From positions 3,612,557 through 3,676,556 of the forward strand of contig NZ_ATYB01000014.1 of the NCBI RefSeq assembly GCF_000427465.1: 64,000 nt of DNA, written 5' to 3'. Shown here piece by piece: positions 28,931 through 39,103 of the stretch (positions within the stretch are counted from its first letter, which is position 1; each line of letters starts with the position of its first letter). The notes beneath the pieces were generated by a model. The model was not told the origin of the DNA, ran no database searches, and saw nothing but the letters and a program-made list of their open reading frames with translations. This stretch comes from Sinorhizobium arboris LMG 14919. Its GTDB lineage: Bacteria; Pseudomonadota; Alphaproteobacteria; Rhizobiales; Rhizobiaceae. A program made the position numbers and the translations under genes.

Positions 28931-29288
28931 GCGGCCGGACGCCCGCAAGCTGAAGGCTCTGAGGCGGGGGCATCTTGCCGAATACCGCGCCGCGCTCTGC
29001 CTGATGCTGAAGGGCTATCGTATCGTCACCATGCGCTATCGCACCACGCTCGGCGAGATCGACATCATCGCCCGGCGCGGCGACCTGATCGCCTGCGTCG
29101 AGGTGAAGGCCCGGTCGAGCCCGGACGAGGCGGTCTTCGCCGTCACCGACACGGCGCAGCGGCGCATCCGGGCGGCAAGCGATATCTGGCTTTCGCGCCA
29201 GGGCGACTTCCACCGCCTGTCGGTACGCTACGACATTGTTGCCGTCATGCCCTGGCGCTGGCCGCGGCACCTGCCGGACGCCTTTTGA
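28920..29288 (+). CDS. YraN/UPF0102 nuclease-fold protein
   Basis: 122 residues with the restriction-endonuclease-like core: [22 protein letters not shown] at the N-terminus, [25 protein letters not shown] with the (E/D)-x-K catalytic pattern (EID ... EVK). The fold resembles Holliday junction resolvases, but the activity of the family is not settled. It overlaps rsmI and probably is translated by coupling. 191 bp then separate it from gshB. Confidence 0.88.
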
Positions 29289-29479
29289 TCAGCGGGAGCG
29301 GCAGGAGCCTTCTTGCCTAACGAGGGTGCGCATTCTACATCTTGCGGGCTTTTTCTGCGGTGCCGACCCGTTTCGACAACGAGGGCACAGCATCGCGTTG
29401 AATGCCGTATAATTCGATCTCTGGCCGGCGCCGGTCGAAGGAACTATGCGGATCGAGGATCCAGATCGGGAACGGGAAG

Positions 29480-30427
29480 ATGGCAGGAATCGTCAATGTC
29501 GGGGTCCAGATGGACCATGTGTCGGGTATATCAATCGCGGGCGATTCGACCTTCGCGATGAGCCTGGAGGCGCAGGCCCGCGGCTACCGCCTGTTCCACT
29601 ACACCCCGGACAGGCTGTCGCTCCGGGACGGCAAGGTCTTTGCAACCGCGCAGCAGATGCAGTTGCGCGATCTCAAGGGCGACCACTTCACCCTCGGGGA
29701 AGACGAGCGGATCGATCTTTCGGCCATGGACGTGATCCTGCTTCGCCAGGATCCGCCCTTCGACATGGCCTATATCACCTCGACGCATCTGCTCGAGCGC
29801 CTCCACCCGAAGACGCTGGTCGTCAACGATCCGGCCTGGGTCAGGAACTCGCCCGAGAAGATCTTCGTCACCGAGTTTCCGGATCTGATGCCGAAGACGC
29901 TGATCACCCGCGATGTGGACGAGATTGCCCGCTTCCGCCAGGAAATGGGCGACATCATACTGAAGCCGCTTTACGGCAATGGCGGCGCCGGCGTGTTCCA
30001 CTCCGCACGCGACGACCGAAATTTCTCGTCGCTCCTGGAAATGTTCGCCCAGATGTTCCGCGAGCCCTACATCGCCCAGGAATATCTGCCGGAGGTCCGC
30101 AAGGGCGACAAACGCATCCTGCTCGTCGACGGCGAGCCGGTCGGCGCGATCAACCGGGTTCCGGCCGAGCACGATTCGCGCTCCAACATGCATGTGGGCG
30201 GGCGCGCGGAGGCAACCGAACTGACGGCGCGCGAGCGGGAGATCTGCACCCGCATCGGTCCGGCGCTCAAGGAGCGCGGTTTCCTTTTCGTCGGCATCGA
30301 CGTGATCGGCGACTATCTGACCGAGATCAACGTGACTTCGCCGACCGGCATCCGCGAGGTCAAGAAGTTCGGTGGCGCCGATGTCGCAAGCCTTCTCTGG
30401 GACGCGATCGAGAAGAAGCGCGCCTGA
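29480..30427 (+). CDS. gshB: glutathione synthetase
   Basis: 315 residues from the ATG at 29480 ([17 protein letters not shown]), preceded by GGGAA. The ATP-grasp enzyme shows [19 protein letters not shown] for the prokaryotic GshB N-terminus, [15 protein letters not shown] (glycine-rich ATP loop), [23 protein letters not shown], and [20 protein letters not shown] with metal ligands. It joins gamma-glutamylcysteine and glycine. Glutathione made here serves the GST and GFA-type proteins encoded elsewhere in the window. A hairpin (GCGCGCCT with AGGCGCGC, 30418-30440) overlaps the stop. Confidence 0.96.
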   Translation: MAGIVNVGVQMDHVSGISIAGDSTFAMSLEAQARGYRLFHYTPDRLSLRDGKVFATAQQMQLRDLKGDHFTLGEDERIDLSAMDVILLRQDPPFDMAYITSTHLLERLHPKTLVVNDPAWVRNSPEKIFVTEFPDLMPKTLITRDVDEIARFRQEMGDIILKPLYGNGGAGVFHSARDDRNFSSLLEMFAQMFREPYIAQEYLPEVRKGDKRILLVDGEPVGAINRVPAEHDSRSNMHVGGRAEATELTAREREICTRIGPALKERGFLFVGIDVIGDYLTEINVTSPTGIREVKKFGGADVASLLWDAIEKKRA

Positions 30428-30607
30428 CTTCAAGGCGCGCGGCCACCTCGTCCATTTGTTCTGTTATTGTTCTTGTATTTAAGCGTATTCCGTGCAAGAT
30501 TTGTCGTTGCAACCGGATGCGGTTGTGACGGCGTGTGTGGGCAGCCGTGCTGAAGCGGTTGCGGAGGGCGATGACCTTCCGCGCTCCGCTCGAACAGAGG
30601 GGGCATT

Positions 30608-32140
30608 ATGGTCGCGCGCGTCAGCACCGTTTCGTTTCAGGGCATCGAAGGCGTTCCGGTCGACGTCCAGGTGATGGTCGCGCCCGGCAAGGTCGGGATG
30701 CAGATCGTCGGACTGCCGGACAAGGCGGTCGCCGAAAGCCGCGAGCGCGTCCAGGCGGCGCTTCATGCATCGGGGCTGGCGTTGCCCGCGAAGCGGGTAA
30801 CGGTCAATCTGGCGCCCGCCGACCTGCCGAAGGAAGGAAGCCATTTCGATCTCGCCATCGCGCTCGGCCTGATGGCGGCGCTCGGCGCGATTCCGGCTGA
30901 CGCGCTGTCCGGCTATGTCGTCATCGGCGAGCTCAATCTCGACGGCACGATCGCAGCCGTCGCCGGCGCGCTTCCGGCGGCGATCGGCGCCAACGCGCTC
31001 GGCAAGGGGCTGATCTGCCCGGCGGAAAGCGGGCCCGAGGCCGCCTGGGCCGGATCGGAGATCGATATTCTCGCCCCGCGCAGCCTGATCGCGATCGCCA
31101 ATCATTTCCGCGGCACCCAGGTGCTCTCCCGCCCCGAGCCGGCGGTCCGGGCGGCCGCCGAGGGCCTTCCCGATCTTGCCGACATCAAGGGCCAGGAGAG
31201 CGCCAAGCGGGCGCTGGAGGTCGCGGCGGCGGGCAACCATAATCTGCTGATGGTCGGCCCGCCCGGTTCCGGCAAGTCGATGCTTGCGGCGCGGCTCCCG
31301 TCCATCCTGCCGCTGCTTTCGCCCGCCGAACTGCTCGAAGTCTCGATGATCCATTCGATCGCCGGGCAATTGCCGGGCGGCAAGCTGTCGGACCGCCGGC
31401 CCTTCCGCGCGCCGCACCATTCCGCCACCATGGCGGCGCTGATCGGCGGCGGCTTCCGCGCAAAGCCGGGAGAGGCGTCGCTCGCCCATAACGGCGTGCT
31501 CTTTCTCGACGAGTTTCCTGAGTTCTCGCCTCAGGTGCTCGATGCGTTGCGTCAGCCGCTTGAAACGGCCACGTGCATCATTGCGCGTGCCAATCATCGG
31601 GTCACCTATCCGGCTGCGATCCAGCTCGTCGCCGCTATGAATCCCTGCCGCTGCGGCATGGCAGGCGAGCCGGGCCGTAGCTGCGCCCGCGGACCGCGCT
31701 GCATGGCCGATTACCAGGCGCGGATCTCCGGGCCGTTGATGGACCGTATCGATATCCGCGTCGACGTTCCGGCCGTCAGCGCCGCCGACTTGATCCGCCC
31801 CGGCACCTCCGAGCCGAGCGCCGCCGTCGCCCGCCGCGTCGCCCGGGCCCGCGAATTGCAGAGGGAACGCTTCGCCGCCCTCGGCCATTCGGAACTCACG
31901 AATAATGCCCGCTCTTCGACGGCGATGATCGAAAAGATCGCCGAGCCGGATGCCGCCGGTCTGCAGCTGCTGAGAGATGCGGCGGAAAAGTTGAAGTTCT
32001 CTGCACGCGGCTACCACCGGGTCCTGAAAGTGGCCCGCACCCTTGCCGATCTCGATGAGGCGCCGACCGTCGGCCGCATCCATCTCGCCGAAGCGATTTC
32101 CTATCGGGTCGCGGGAGAGCGGCTGCCGGTCGCGGCGTGA
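30608..32140 (+). CDS. comM: ComM/YifB-family AAA+ Mg-chelatase-like ATPase
   Basis: 510 residues. The N-terminal Lon-protease-like domain starts VSTVSFQGIEGVPVDVQV and includes KEGSHFDLAIAL. The AAA+ domain has Walker A GPPGSGKSML, the FRAPHHSAT motif, Walker B LFLDEFPEF, and NPCRCG plus a further Cys pair (CARGPRC) that may bind zinc. ComM is a hexameric helicase that aids branch migration during natural transformation in other bacteria. It is the first of two genes; the SH3-like gene starts at its stop. Its function in rhizobia is not established. Confidence 0.93.
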   Translation: MVARVSTVSFQGIEGVPVDVQVMVAPGKVGMQIVGLPDKAVAESRERVQAALHASGLALPAKRVTVNLAPADLPKEGSHFDLAIALGLMAALGAIPADALSGYVVIGELNLDGTIAAVAGALPAAIGANALGKGLICPAESGPEAAWAGSEIDILAPRSLIAIANHFRGTQVLSRPEPAVRAAAEGLPDLADIKGQESAKRALEVAAAGNHNLLMVGPPGSGKSMLAARLPSILPLLSPAELLEVSMIHSIAGQLPGGKLSDRRPFRAPHHSATMAALIGGGFRAKPGEASLAHNGVLFLDEFPEFSPQVLDALRQPLETATCIIARANHRVTYPAAIQLVAAMNPCRCGMAGEPGRSCARGPRCMADYQARISGPLMDRIDIRVDVPAVSAADLIRPGTSEPSAAVARRVARARELQRERFAALGHSELTNNARSSTAMIEKIAEPDAAGLQLLRDAAEKLKFSARGYHRVLKVARTLADLDEAPTVGRIHLAEAISYRVAGERLPVAA

Positions 32141-32154
32141 GGGACCCGGCTCCG

Positions 32155-32526
32155 ATGAGAAAAGTCGTGGTGAAAGATCATGTAGCAAGTTACCCCGATC
32201 CGATCGCAGTCAAAGCAGGCGACACCGTTTACCTGTCCGGAAAAGCCGACAACTGGGACGGGCATGAATGGCTTTGGGCGATAGGCCCCGACCGCAGGGA
32301 AGGCTGGGTTCCAGGCGGCATCGTGGGAGGCCGAGATGGAAACGGGACATATGCGATACGCGACTACTCGGCGGCAGAGCTTACCTGTCGAAAGGGAGAG
32401 GTCCTGCTGATTGTCGAGGAAACGCATGGCTGGGCCTGGTGCCGGTCAGCTGGTGGTAAACAGGGCTGGGTGCCTTTGTGCAAGCTTGTGTCGCCTGAGG
32501 AGGCGGGGCTGCCCGCCACGCTCTAG
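32155..32526 (+). CDS. SH3-domain protein of unknown function
   Basis: 123 residues from the ATG at 32155 (MRKVVVKDHV); a GTG at 32137, overlapping the comM stop, is the alternative. It consists of two SH3-like modules: VKAGDTVYLSGKADNWDGHEWLWAI...GWVPGG, and CRKGEVLLIVEETHGWAWC...KQGWVPLCKL. Each ends in the GWVP motif of bacterial SH3 domains. No signal peptide is seen, so it is cytosolic. It looks like a small adaptor; the partner is unknown. It is translationally close to comM. Confidence 0.78.
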   Translation: MRKVVVKDHVASYPDPIAVKAGDTVYLSGKADNWDGHEWLWAIGPDRREGWVPGGIVGGRDGNGTYAIRDYSAAELTCRKGEVLLIVEETHGWAWCRSAGGKQGWVPLCKLVSPEEAGLPATL

Positions 32527-32846
32527 TGGGATATGGCCGCGCAGGGAGGCGGCCTTGCGGGTCTCCATTTTTCGCTTCCCGACAGAGGCCGGGAAGGAGC
32601 CAATGGTTTGATTTCAAACCGTTTCATTGAGGGCGTGCCCCTCATCCGGCTGCCGCCACCTTCTCCCCGTTTCACGCGTCACGACGGGGAGAAGGGACAA
32701 GCGGCGCCGGCTGAACCCCGCATTCACCGCCTGTTCGGCGAGCGAGCGGGCGCGGCATATCCCTTCTCCCCGCCTGCGGGGACAAGGTGGCCGGCAGGCC
32801 GGATGAGGGGCATGCGCGACTGCCGGCGCTTAGTCCCAGGCTAAGC
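32527..32846. other. 320-bp intergenic region holding a repeat element
   Basis: This lies between the convergent SH3-protein and cysK genes. Behind the SH3 gene is a short hairpin, GGTTTGA (32605-32611) with TCAAACC (32614-32620). The rest is the C/G-rich repeat listed at 32636-32812. No protein-coding frame is convincing. Confidence 0.7.
32636..32812. repeat. C/G-rich inverted-repeat element, copy A (largest)
   Basis: Outer arms TGCCCCTCATCC (32636-32647) and GGATGAGGGGCA (32801-32812) are perfect complements. Inside, CCTTCTCCCCG (32659-32669) pairs with CGGGGAGAAGG (32685-32695), and a further CTTCTCCCC segment lies near 32763-32771. Related shorter copies occur at 44909-44979, 50021-50068 and 59029-59053. 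This type of repeat is widespread between rhizobial genes. Confidence 0.8.
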
Positions 32847-33815
32847 CTAGCTCCCCAATCCCTCGAACAGCACAGTCGAAAGGTACCGTTCGGCAAAGGA
32901 CGGTATGATCACGACGATATTCTTACCGGCGTTTTCCTCGCGCCGTCCCACCTCTATCGCCGCCTGGAGCGCCGCACCGGCGGAGATGCCGACCGGAACG
33001 CCCTCGAGTCTCGCGACGAGCCGTGCGGTTTCGACGGCCTCGCCGGCGTTTACGGTGACGACTTCGTCATAGACGCTCGTGTCGAGGATCGCCGGTGCGA
33101 AGCCCGCGCCGATGCCCTGGATCTTGTGCGGACCCGGGACGCCTCCGGAAAGAATGGGGGATTCTTCGGGCTCGACGGCGATCACCTTGACCGATGGCTT
33201 GCGGGCCTTCAGCACCTGGCCGGCACCGGTGATGGTGCCGCCGGTGCCGATGCCGGACACGAGGATGTCGACCGCGCCTTCCGTGTCGTTCCAGATCTCC
33301 TCGGCGGTCGTCGTGCGGTGGATTTCCGGATTGGCCGGATTTTCGAACTGCTGCGGAATGATCGCGTCGGGCAGCGTCTCGGTGAGTTCCTGGGCCTTGG
33401 CGATCGCGCCCTTCATGCCCTTGGCGCCTTCCGTCAGCACCAGTTCGGCACCGAGAAGCGTCAGCATCTTGCGGCGTTCGACGGACATCGTCTCGGGCAT
33501 GGTGAGGATCAGCCTGTAACCCTTGGCGGCCGCGACGAAGGCGAGTGCGATGCCCGTATTGCCGGAAGTCGGCTCGACCAGCGTCGTGCTGCCGGGCGTG
33601 ATCTTCCCTTGCGCCTCGAGCGATTCGATCATCGCGACGCCGATGCGGTCCTTGACGGAGCCGATCGGGTTGAAGAATTCGAGCTTGGCGAGCAGGTTCG
33701 CCTTTACGCCTTTTTCGCTCGCGAGCTTGTCCAGCCGCACGATCGGAGTGTCGCCGATCGTCTCGGTGATCGAGGAAAAGACGCGGCCGCGGCCGGGCTT
33801 GCGCGCTTCAGGCAT
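32847..33815 (-). CDS. cysK: cysteine synthase A (O-acetylserine sulfhydrylase)
   Basis: 322 residues. It is a fold-II PLP enzyme with Lys55 in [11 protein letters not shown], the substrate loop [10 protein letters not shown], the phosphate loop [12 protein letters not shown], and the C-terminal VGISAGAAL. It makes cysteine from O-acetylserine and sulfide. The C-terminus lacks any extra domain. It is transcribed alone; the 3' side has the repeat at 32636, the 5' side a 140-bp gap to the LysE gene. Confidence 0.95.
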   Translation of the reverse strand: MPEARKPGRGRVFSSITETIGDTPIVRLDKLASEKGVKANLLAKLEFFNPIGSVKDRIGVAMIESLEAQGKITPGSTTLVEPTSGNTGIALAFVAAAKGYRLILTMPETMSVERRKMLTLLGAELVLTEGAKGMKGAIAKAQELTETLPDAIIPQQFENPANPEIHRTTTAEEIWNDTEGAVDILVSGIGTGGTITGAGQVLKARKPSVKVIAVEPEESPILSGGVPGPHKIQGIGAGFAPAILDTSVYDEVVTVNAGEAVETARLVARLEGVPVGISAGAALQAAIEVGRREENAGKNIVVIIPSFAERYLSTVLFEGLGS

Positions 33816-33955
33816 ATGGTTTCTCCCTTCGTTTTTTGAAATTGTCGCTGCGACAATAGGAGCTATGCGCGCTTCCTTCCAGAGCGGGAAAGCCTCGGAT
33901 CGATGGTGCTGAAGGAAAAAACCGATGCGAAGCGGCCGGCAGGGAAATCTTTTTC

Positions 33956-34573
33956 TCAGGTCGCGCGGGTCGCAATATAGGCCGCGGTTCCGGCGAGAAT
34001 GCCGGCCGCAGCCCGGTTCAGGACCTTCAATGCCTGCGGCTCTTTCAGGAGCGAACGGGCGCGGGCCGCAAGCAGCATATAGGGCAGCAGCACGGCAAGA
34101 AGCACGAGGAAAGTCGCCACAAGCAGCACGCTGTAGTCGCGGATCCCGATCGAGGCAAGGTCGATCAGCGTCGGAACCAGCGCCACATAGAAGAGCATCG
34201 TCTTCGGATTGCCGAGCGTGACCGTCAGGCCCGAGAGGAAGGAGAGCGCCGCACTCGTCGACTTCCGCGCCTCGATGTTCTGGGGCAGGAGTCCGGCCGT
34301 CCAGAGCTTCCAGGCGATATAGCCGAGATAGAGCGCGCCGGCGATCTTCACGACCAGAAACGCGGTCGTGAATGTCTGGGCGACGAAGGCGAGCCCAAGC
34401 ACCACCGCCGTCAGATAGACCATGTCGCCGACGATGAGGCCGAGACCCATGAAGAAGGTCTCCCGAAAGCCCGACCCCAGGGCTCGGGCAACGAGCGCCG
34501 TCACGCCCGGGCCGGGAATGATCCCTGCGATAAAGAGAGCGCCGCTATAGGCGAGAAGAGCCGCAAGTGTCAC
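33956..34573 (-). CDS. LysE/RhtB-family amino-acid exporter
   Basis: 205 residues from the GTG at 34573, preceded by GGAGG at 7 bp; the frame runs on to 34705 without support. About six membrane helices. The family motif is [21 protein letters not shown] near residue 14, and [20 protein letters not shown] carries the conserved NPK. It exports amino acids or related metabolites such as homoserine lactone. It is divergent from a second LysE gene at 34735, with 161 bp between them. Confidence 0.88.
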   Translation of the reverse strand: MTLAALLAYSGALFIAGIIPGPGVTALVARALGSGFRETFFMGLGLIVGDMVYLTAVVLGLAFVAQTFTTAFLVVKIAGALYLGYIAWKLWTAGLLPQNIEARKSTSAALSFLSGLTVTLGNPKTMLFYVALVPTLIDLASIGIRDYSVLLVATFLVLLAVLLPYMLLAARARSLLKEPQALKVLNRAAAGILAGTAAYIATRAT

Positions 34574-34734
34574 GATCGTTCCTCCTGAATAGGTGCAGGT
34601 GTAGCGCAATCTGCCGCCGAGGAAAATCCGGGCGCACTCGCGTACACGCGCGAAAATTGATCGGGTGACAAGAACGGCGTTGCCCTCGGCGGCAGAGCCG
34701 TACACTTTCCGGAAAAATGGGAGACCGGCGCACC

Positions 34735-35367
34735 ATGCCCGAAGTTCAGAACCTCCTGGGCTTTGCCCTGATCGCGCTCGGCATGGTGCTGACGCCGGGG
34801 CCGAACATGATCTATCTGATCTCCCGCTCGATCTGCCAGGGACCGGCGGCGGGGCTGATCTCGCTCGGAGGCGTGGCGCTCGGCTTCGTCTGTTACATGG
34901 TGTCTGCCGCGTTCGGCATTACCGCCCTGCTTCTCGCGGTTCCCTTTGCCTATGATGCCCTTCGTTTCGCAGGTGCGCTTTACCTGCTTTACCTCGCGTG
35001 GCAGGCGGTCCGTCCCGGCGGCCGCTCGATCTTTCAAGTGCGCGACCTGCCGAAGGATCGTCCGCGCAAGCTCTTCGTGATGGGCTTCTTCACCAGCATG
35101 CTCAACCCGAAGGTGGCTATCCTTTACCTGTCGCTGCTGCCGCAATTCATCCGTCCCGAGGCCGGCAACGTGCTCGCGCAGTCTCTCGTCTTCGGCAGCG
35201 TGCAGATCGCGATCAGTGTCAGCGTCAATGCGCTGATCGCGATGACGGCCGGAGCGGTGGCCGCCTTCCTCTCCGGTCGGCCGTCCTTCATGCTGGTGCA
35301 GCGCTGGCTCATGAGCACGGCGCTTGCGGGTCTTGCCATCAGCATGGCCGCGGAGGCGCGGCGCTAG
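34735..35367 (+). CDS. LysE/RhtB-family amino-acid exporter, divergent partner
   Basis: 210 residues from the ATG at 34735 (MPEVQNLLGFALIALGMVL); an ATG at 34717 is possible. The family motif TPGPNMIYLISRSICQG is at about residues 21-37, and FFTSMLNPKVAILYLSLLPQF holds the NPK motif. There are six predicted membrane helices. The two back-to-back LysE genes share only family features, so they are not a recent duplication. The substrate is unknown. Confidence 0.88.
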   Translation: MPEVQNLLGFALIALGMVLTPGPNMIYLISRSICQGPAAGLISLGGVALGFVCYMVSAAFGITALLLAVPFAYDALRFAGALYLLYLAWQAVRPGGRSIFQVRDLPKDRPRKLFVMGFFTSMLNPKVAILYLSLLPQFIRPEAGNVLAQSLVFGSVQIAISVSVNALIAMTAGAVAAFLSGRPSFMLVQRWLMSTALAGLAISMAAEARR

Positions 35368-35459
35368 ACCACTTCGCTTTTCCCCGAGGCGCGGAAACAT
35401 CAAACGCTTCGGTTCGCGCAATCCGGACGGAAGACCGCATACGCTTTCCTGGAAGTGCC

Positions 35460-36392
35460 CTAGAGGCTTCCTTCCGCCGGGCGCTTGGCGGACGGTGACG
35501 ACGGCCGAAGGGTCCAGCCCAGATTCGTGCCCGCGGCAGCAATGAGGATCGCGACCGAGCCCGCGATCTGCGCCGGCTGCAGGGCGTGGCCGAAGGCGAT
35601 GCGGTCGACCAGGATCGCGGCGATCGGATAGATGAAGGAGAGGGCGCCGGTCATGTGGGTCGGCAGCTTCTGGATGGCGCCATAGAGCAGGATATACATG
35701 ATGCCCGTGTGGACGACGCCGACGGTCAGGAGCAGCGTCCACTGGAGCGTGCCTTGCGGCAGCGGCGCGACAAGGGCGAAGGGGGCGAGCATGGCCGCTC
35801 CGGTGATGACCTGCACCAGCGCGATCAGATGCGGCGGCGTGCCCTTGAGGAGCTTGGTGACGAGCGCCGCGATGGCATAGAAGAAAGCGGCACCGAGCGA
35901 CAGGGCGATTCCGGCCAGATAGTCGGCGGGCTCGAAGCCGCCCGCGGGCTTGGCGGAGACGATCGCGACCATGCCTGCGAAGGAGAGTGAGAGCCAGAGA
36001 AGCTTGCTGGCGGTGATCTTCTCTCCGAGAAAAAGCGCGCCGAGCCCGAGCAGCATGAAGGGTTGCGTGTTGTAGACCATCGTCGCGATCGAGATCGAGG
36101 CGCGGGGATAGGCGGCGAAGAGCAGGAGCCAGTTCACGACGATCGCGACGCCGCCCAGAGCGGAAAGAACGATGACCTTCATCCGCAAATGTCTGAGGTC
36201 GATGAGGCCGAAGACTGCCGCAAGTGCGGCAAGCGTCGCAGCCCCGAACACGCAACGCCAGAAGACGACGCCCGCCACGGGCTGGCCTGACATCAGGACG
36301 AACCAGCCGATGGTTCCCGAAATCAGCATCGCCGCCGTCATTTCCGCGCTTCCGCGCCGCATGTCCCTATCCATAGCCTTGGCTCCATTCAT
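35460..36392 (-). CDS. EamA-family (DMT) transporter
   Basis: 310 residues with ten predicted membrane helices in two EamA repeats; the end of the first repeat reads LGLGALFLGEKITASKLLWL, and the second contains ALSFIYPIAAILVDRIAFGH. Such proteins export metabolites or amino acids across the inner membrane. The ATG at 36392 is used, with a second ATG at 36374 possible. It is divergent from an Lrp-type regulator 116 bp away, which probably controls it, as for many Lrp/exporter pairs. Confidence 0.88.
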   Translation of the reverse strand: MNGAKAMDRDMRRGSAEMTAAMLISGTIGWFVLMSGQPVAGVVFWRCVFGAATLAALAAVFGLIDLRHLRMKVIVLSALGGVAIVVNWLLLFAAYPRASISIATMVYNTQPFMLLGLGALFLGEKITASKLLWLSLSFAGMVAIVSAKPAGGFEPADYLAGIALSLGAAFFYAIAALVTKLLKGTPPHLIALVQVITGAAMLAPFALVAPLPQGTLQWTLLLTVGVVHTGIMYILLYGAIQKLPTHMTGALSFIYPIAAILVDRIAFGHALQPAQIAGSVAILIAAAGTNLGWTLRPSSPSAKRPAEGSL

Positions 36393-36508
36393 TGTGCTGC
36401 AATAATAATGAGCTTGCTGGCGCAGAGATATGGATATTGAGAGGAAAATATGGGAATATGCCTAAAATTTTGAGGTAGAAAAGCCGATTTGGCTTAGGGG
36501 GAATTCGC
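36393..36508. promoter_or_regulatory. AT-rich divergent promoter of the exporter and Lrp genes
   Basis: The 116-bp gap is much richer in A/T than the surroundings, with repeated ATAT motifs (ATATGGATATT at 36429-36439 and AATATGGGAATAT at 36448-36460). Lrp-type regulators bind degenerate AT-rich sites of this kind. Individual -35 and -10 boxes cannot be assigned with confidence. Confidence 0.45.
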
Positions 36509-36946
36509 ATGCTGGACGAGCTCGACCGCCGCATTCTCGAAATTCTGGCCGCCAATGCCCGGGTGTCGCTGAAGGAACTGGCGCAGGAGGCGGGCCTTTC
36601 CTCGCCGAGTGCAGCAGAGCGGCTGCGCAAGCTCGAGGAGCGCGGTGTGCTCGACGGCTTCACGATTTCGGTCAATCCGGCGCGCCTCGGCTATCCGCTG
36701 CAGGCCATCGTCCGCATCCGCCCCATGCCGGGCATGCTGCATATCGTCGAAAGGCTGATCCAGGAAACGCCCGAATTCATCGAATGCGACAAGGTTACGG
36801 GGGACGACTGCTTCATCGCCAAGATGCTGGTGCGCGACATGGCGGAACTCGACACGATCCTCGACCGCATCGCCGAAAAGGCGCAGACCAACACGTCGAT
36901 CGTCAAAGCGTCGCCGGTCAAGCGGCGCCTGCCGCCGCTTATCTAG
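36509..36946 (+). CDS. Lrp/AsnC-family transcriptional regulator
   Basis: 145 residues. The N-terminal HTH ([30 protein letters not shown], seen in two parts as [16 protein letters not shown] and [16 protein letters not shown]) is followed by the RAM ligand-binding domain ([35 protein letters not shown]). AGGGGG precedes the ATG. It probably senses an amino acid and controls the divergent EamA exporter. Its stop overlaps, tail to tail, the dut gene by 8 bp. Confidence 0.92.
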   Translation: MLDELDRRILEILAANARVSLKELAQEAGLSSPSAAERLRKLEERGVLDGFTISVNPARLGYPLQAIVRIRPMPGMLHIVERLIQETPEFIECDKVTGDDCFIAKMLVRDMAELDTILDRIAEKAQTNTSIVKASPVKRRLPPLI

Positions 36947-37421
36947 TTCCGGTCGAGCCGAAGCCGCCGGCCCCGCGCACCGTCGCCGTCGCGCCATCCG
37001 CCTCGCGGATCGCCAGCTGGGTCACCGGGGCGATCACCATCTGGGCGATACGCATGCCGCGCTCGACCGCGAAATCCTCCGCACCGAGATTGACGAGCAG
37101 CACCTTCACTTCGCCGCGATAGTCGCTGTCGACGGTGCCCGGCGTATTGAGGCAGGTAATGCCGTGTTTGAAGGCAAGACCCGAACGCGGGCGAACCTGG
37201 CCCTCGTAACCCTCGGGGATCTCGAAGATGAAGCCGGTCGGCACCAATGCGCGTTCCCCCGGCCGGATCACCATCGGCCCATCCGCCGGAACCGCCGCAC
37301 GCAGGTCCATCCCCGCGGCACCCGCCGTCTCATAGGCCGGCAGGTCGAGGCCTTCGCCATGGGGCAGGCGCACGAGGGTGAGGCAAGGGGCGAGGGCAGC
37401 GCGATTTTCGGACATGTGCAT
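36939..37421 (-). CDS. dut: deoxyuridine 5'-triphosphate nucleotidohydrolase
   Basis: 160 residues from the ATG at 37421 ([11 protein letters not shown]); a GGA lies 6 bp upstream, and an internal ATG at 37415 is also possible. All dUTPase motifs are there: AGMDLRAA (motif 1), [11 protein letters not shown] (2), [17 protein letters not shown] (3), [10 protein letters not shown] (4) and the C-terminal P-loop-like [10 protein letters not shown] (5). It hydrolyses dUTP to dUMP, keeping uracil out of DNA. It is divergent from prfC across 98 bp. Confidence 0.96.
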   Translation of the reverse strand: MHMSENRAALAPCLTLVRLPHGEGLDLPAYETAGAAGMDLRAAVPADGPMVIRPGERALVPTGFIFEIPEGYEGQVRPRSGLAFKHGITCLNTPGTVDSDYRGEVKVLLVNLGAEDFAVERGMRIAQMVIAPVTQLAIREADGATATVRGAGGFGSTGTR

Positions 37422-37519
37422 GATCATTCCATCATAAGCACGACCGGCTTTGCCGCAGTCAATTGCATATTGCCCCCCGAGGCTGTAAAGGACGCCGCAA
37501 CTCACAGGATACTCAGATC

Positions 37520-39103
37520 ATGGCCGAAAGCATTGCCGAGGCGGTCTCCCGCCGCCGCACATTTGCGATCATTTCGCATCCGGACGCAGGTAAGACGACG
37601 CTCACCGAGAAGCTGCTTCTGTTCGGCGGCGCGATCCAGCTCGCCGGCGAGGTCAAGGCCAAGAAGGACCGGATCCAGACCCGCTCGGACTGGATGAAGA
37701 TCGAGCGCGAGCGCGGCATCTCGGTCGTCACCTCGGTGATGACTTTCGAATATAACGACACGGTTTACAACCTGCTGGACACGCCCGGGCACGAGGACTT
37801 CGCCGACGACACCTACCGCACCCTGACGGCGGTCGATGCGGCGGTCATGGTGATCGACGCGGCCAAGGGTATCGAGCCGCGCACGCTCAAGCTCTTCGAG
37901 GTTTGTCGTCTGCGCGATATCCCGATCATCACTTTCGTAAACAAGATGGACCGGGAAAGCCGCGACCCTTTCGAGATCCTCGACGAGGTCGAGCAGAAGC
38001 TGGCGCTCGACTGCGCGCCGGTCACCTGGCCGATCGGCCGCTCCAAGACCTTCTGCGGCACCTATCATCTTGCCACCGACGAGGTGCGCGGCGCCGACAC
38101 GCAGGAACGTCTGACCAAGGTCAATGGTCCGGAAATGGCTGCGCACCGCCTGCCCGAGAACGAGCGCGACACCTTCATCGAGGAAACGTCGCTGGCGATC
38201 GAGGCCTGCAAGCCCTTCGACCGCAAGGCCTTCCTCGAAGGCCACCTGACGCCGGTCTTCTTCGGCTCGGCGCTCCGGAACTTCGGCGTGCGCGATCTGA
38301 TCAATGCGCTCGCCGACTTTGCGCCGCCGCCGCGAGCCCAGGTTGCCGACATCCGCACCGTCGAGGCGACGGACGACAGGATGACCGCCTTCGTCTTCAA
38401 GATCCAGGCGAACATGGATCCGAACCACCGCGACCGCATCGCCTTCGTCCGCGTCTGCTCGGGCAAGCTCGAACGCGGCATGAAGGCGCGGCTTTCGCGC
38501 ACCGGCAAGCAGATGGGCCTCACGGCGCCGCAATTCTTCTTTGCCTCGCAACGCCAGCTCGCCGATACGGCCTTCGCCGGCGACGTCGTCGGCATTCCGA
38601 ACCACGGCACGCTTCGGATCGGCGACACGCTGACGGAAGGTGAGCCGCTGGTCTTCCAGGGCGTGCCGAACTTCGCGCCGGAGATCCTTCGCCGCGTCCG
38701 GCTCGAGGATGCGATGAAGGCGAAGAAGCTGAAGGAGGCGCTGCAGCAGATGGCGGAGGAGGGCGTCGTGCAGCTCTTTTCGCCCGATGACGGCGCGCCG
38801 GCAATCGTCGGCGTCGTCGGAGCGCTCCAGCTCGACGTCCTCAGGGAACGGCTGCAGGCGGAATACAGCCTGCCGGTCTCCTTCGAAATGTCCCGTTTTT
38901 CCATCTGCCGCTGGATCTCCGCCGAGAACCCGGCCGATCTCGAGAAGTTCATCGGAGCCCACCGCGGCGATATCGCGCGGGATCTCGACGGCGATCCGGT
39001 GTACATGGCGCAGGACGGGTTCTCGCTGCGCTACGAGTCGGAGCGCTACCCGGCGATCAGGATGGTGGCGATCAAGGAGTATCACGTCGCCAAGGCGGCG
39101 TGA
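37520..39103 (+). CDS. prfC: peptide chain release factor 3
   Basis: 527 residues from the ATG at 37520 (MAESIAEAVSRRRTFAI), with AGGA upstream. It is a translational GTPase: ISHPDAGKTTLTEKLLL (G1), RGISVVTSV (G2), LDTPGHEDF (G3), VNKMDRESRDP (G4). The beta-barrel and C-terminal domains follow, ending IRMVAIKEYHVAKAA. RF3 removes RF1/RF2 from the ribosome after termination. The last 32 bp overlap the convergent EamA gene. Confidence 0.96.
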   Translation: MAESIAEAVSRRRTFAIISHPDAGKTTLTEKLLLFGGAIQLAGEVKAKKDRIQTRSDWMKIERERGISVVTSVMTFEYNDTVYNLLDTPGHEDFADDTYRTLTAVDAAVMVIDAAKGIEPRTLKLFEVCRLRDIPIITFVNKMDRESRDPFEILDEVEQKLALDCAPVTWPIGRSKTFCGTYHLATDEVRGADTQERLTKVNGPEMAAHRLPENERDTFIEETSLAIEACKPFDRKAFLEGHLTPVFFGSALRNFGVRDLINALADFAPPPRAQVADIRTVEATDDRMTAFVFKIQANMDPNHRDRIAFVRVCSGKLERGMKARLSRTGKQMGLTAPQFFFASQRQLADTAFAGDVVGIPNHGTLRIGDTLTEGEPLVFQGVPNFAPEILRRVRLEDAMKAKKLKEALQQMAEEGVVQLFSPDDGAPAIVGVVGALQLDVLRERLQAEYSLPVSFEMSRFSICRWISAENPADLEKFIGAHRGDIARDLDGDPVYMAQDGFSLRYESERYPAIRMVAIKEYHVAKAA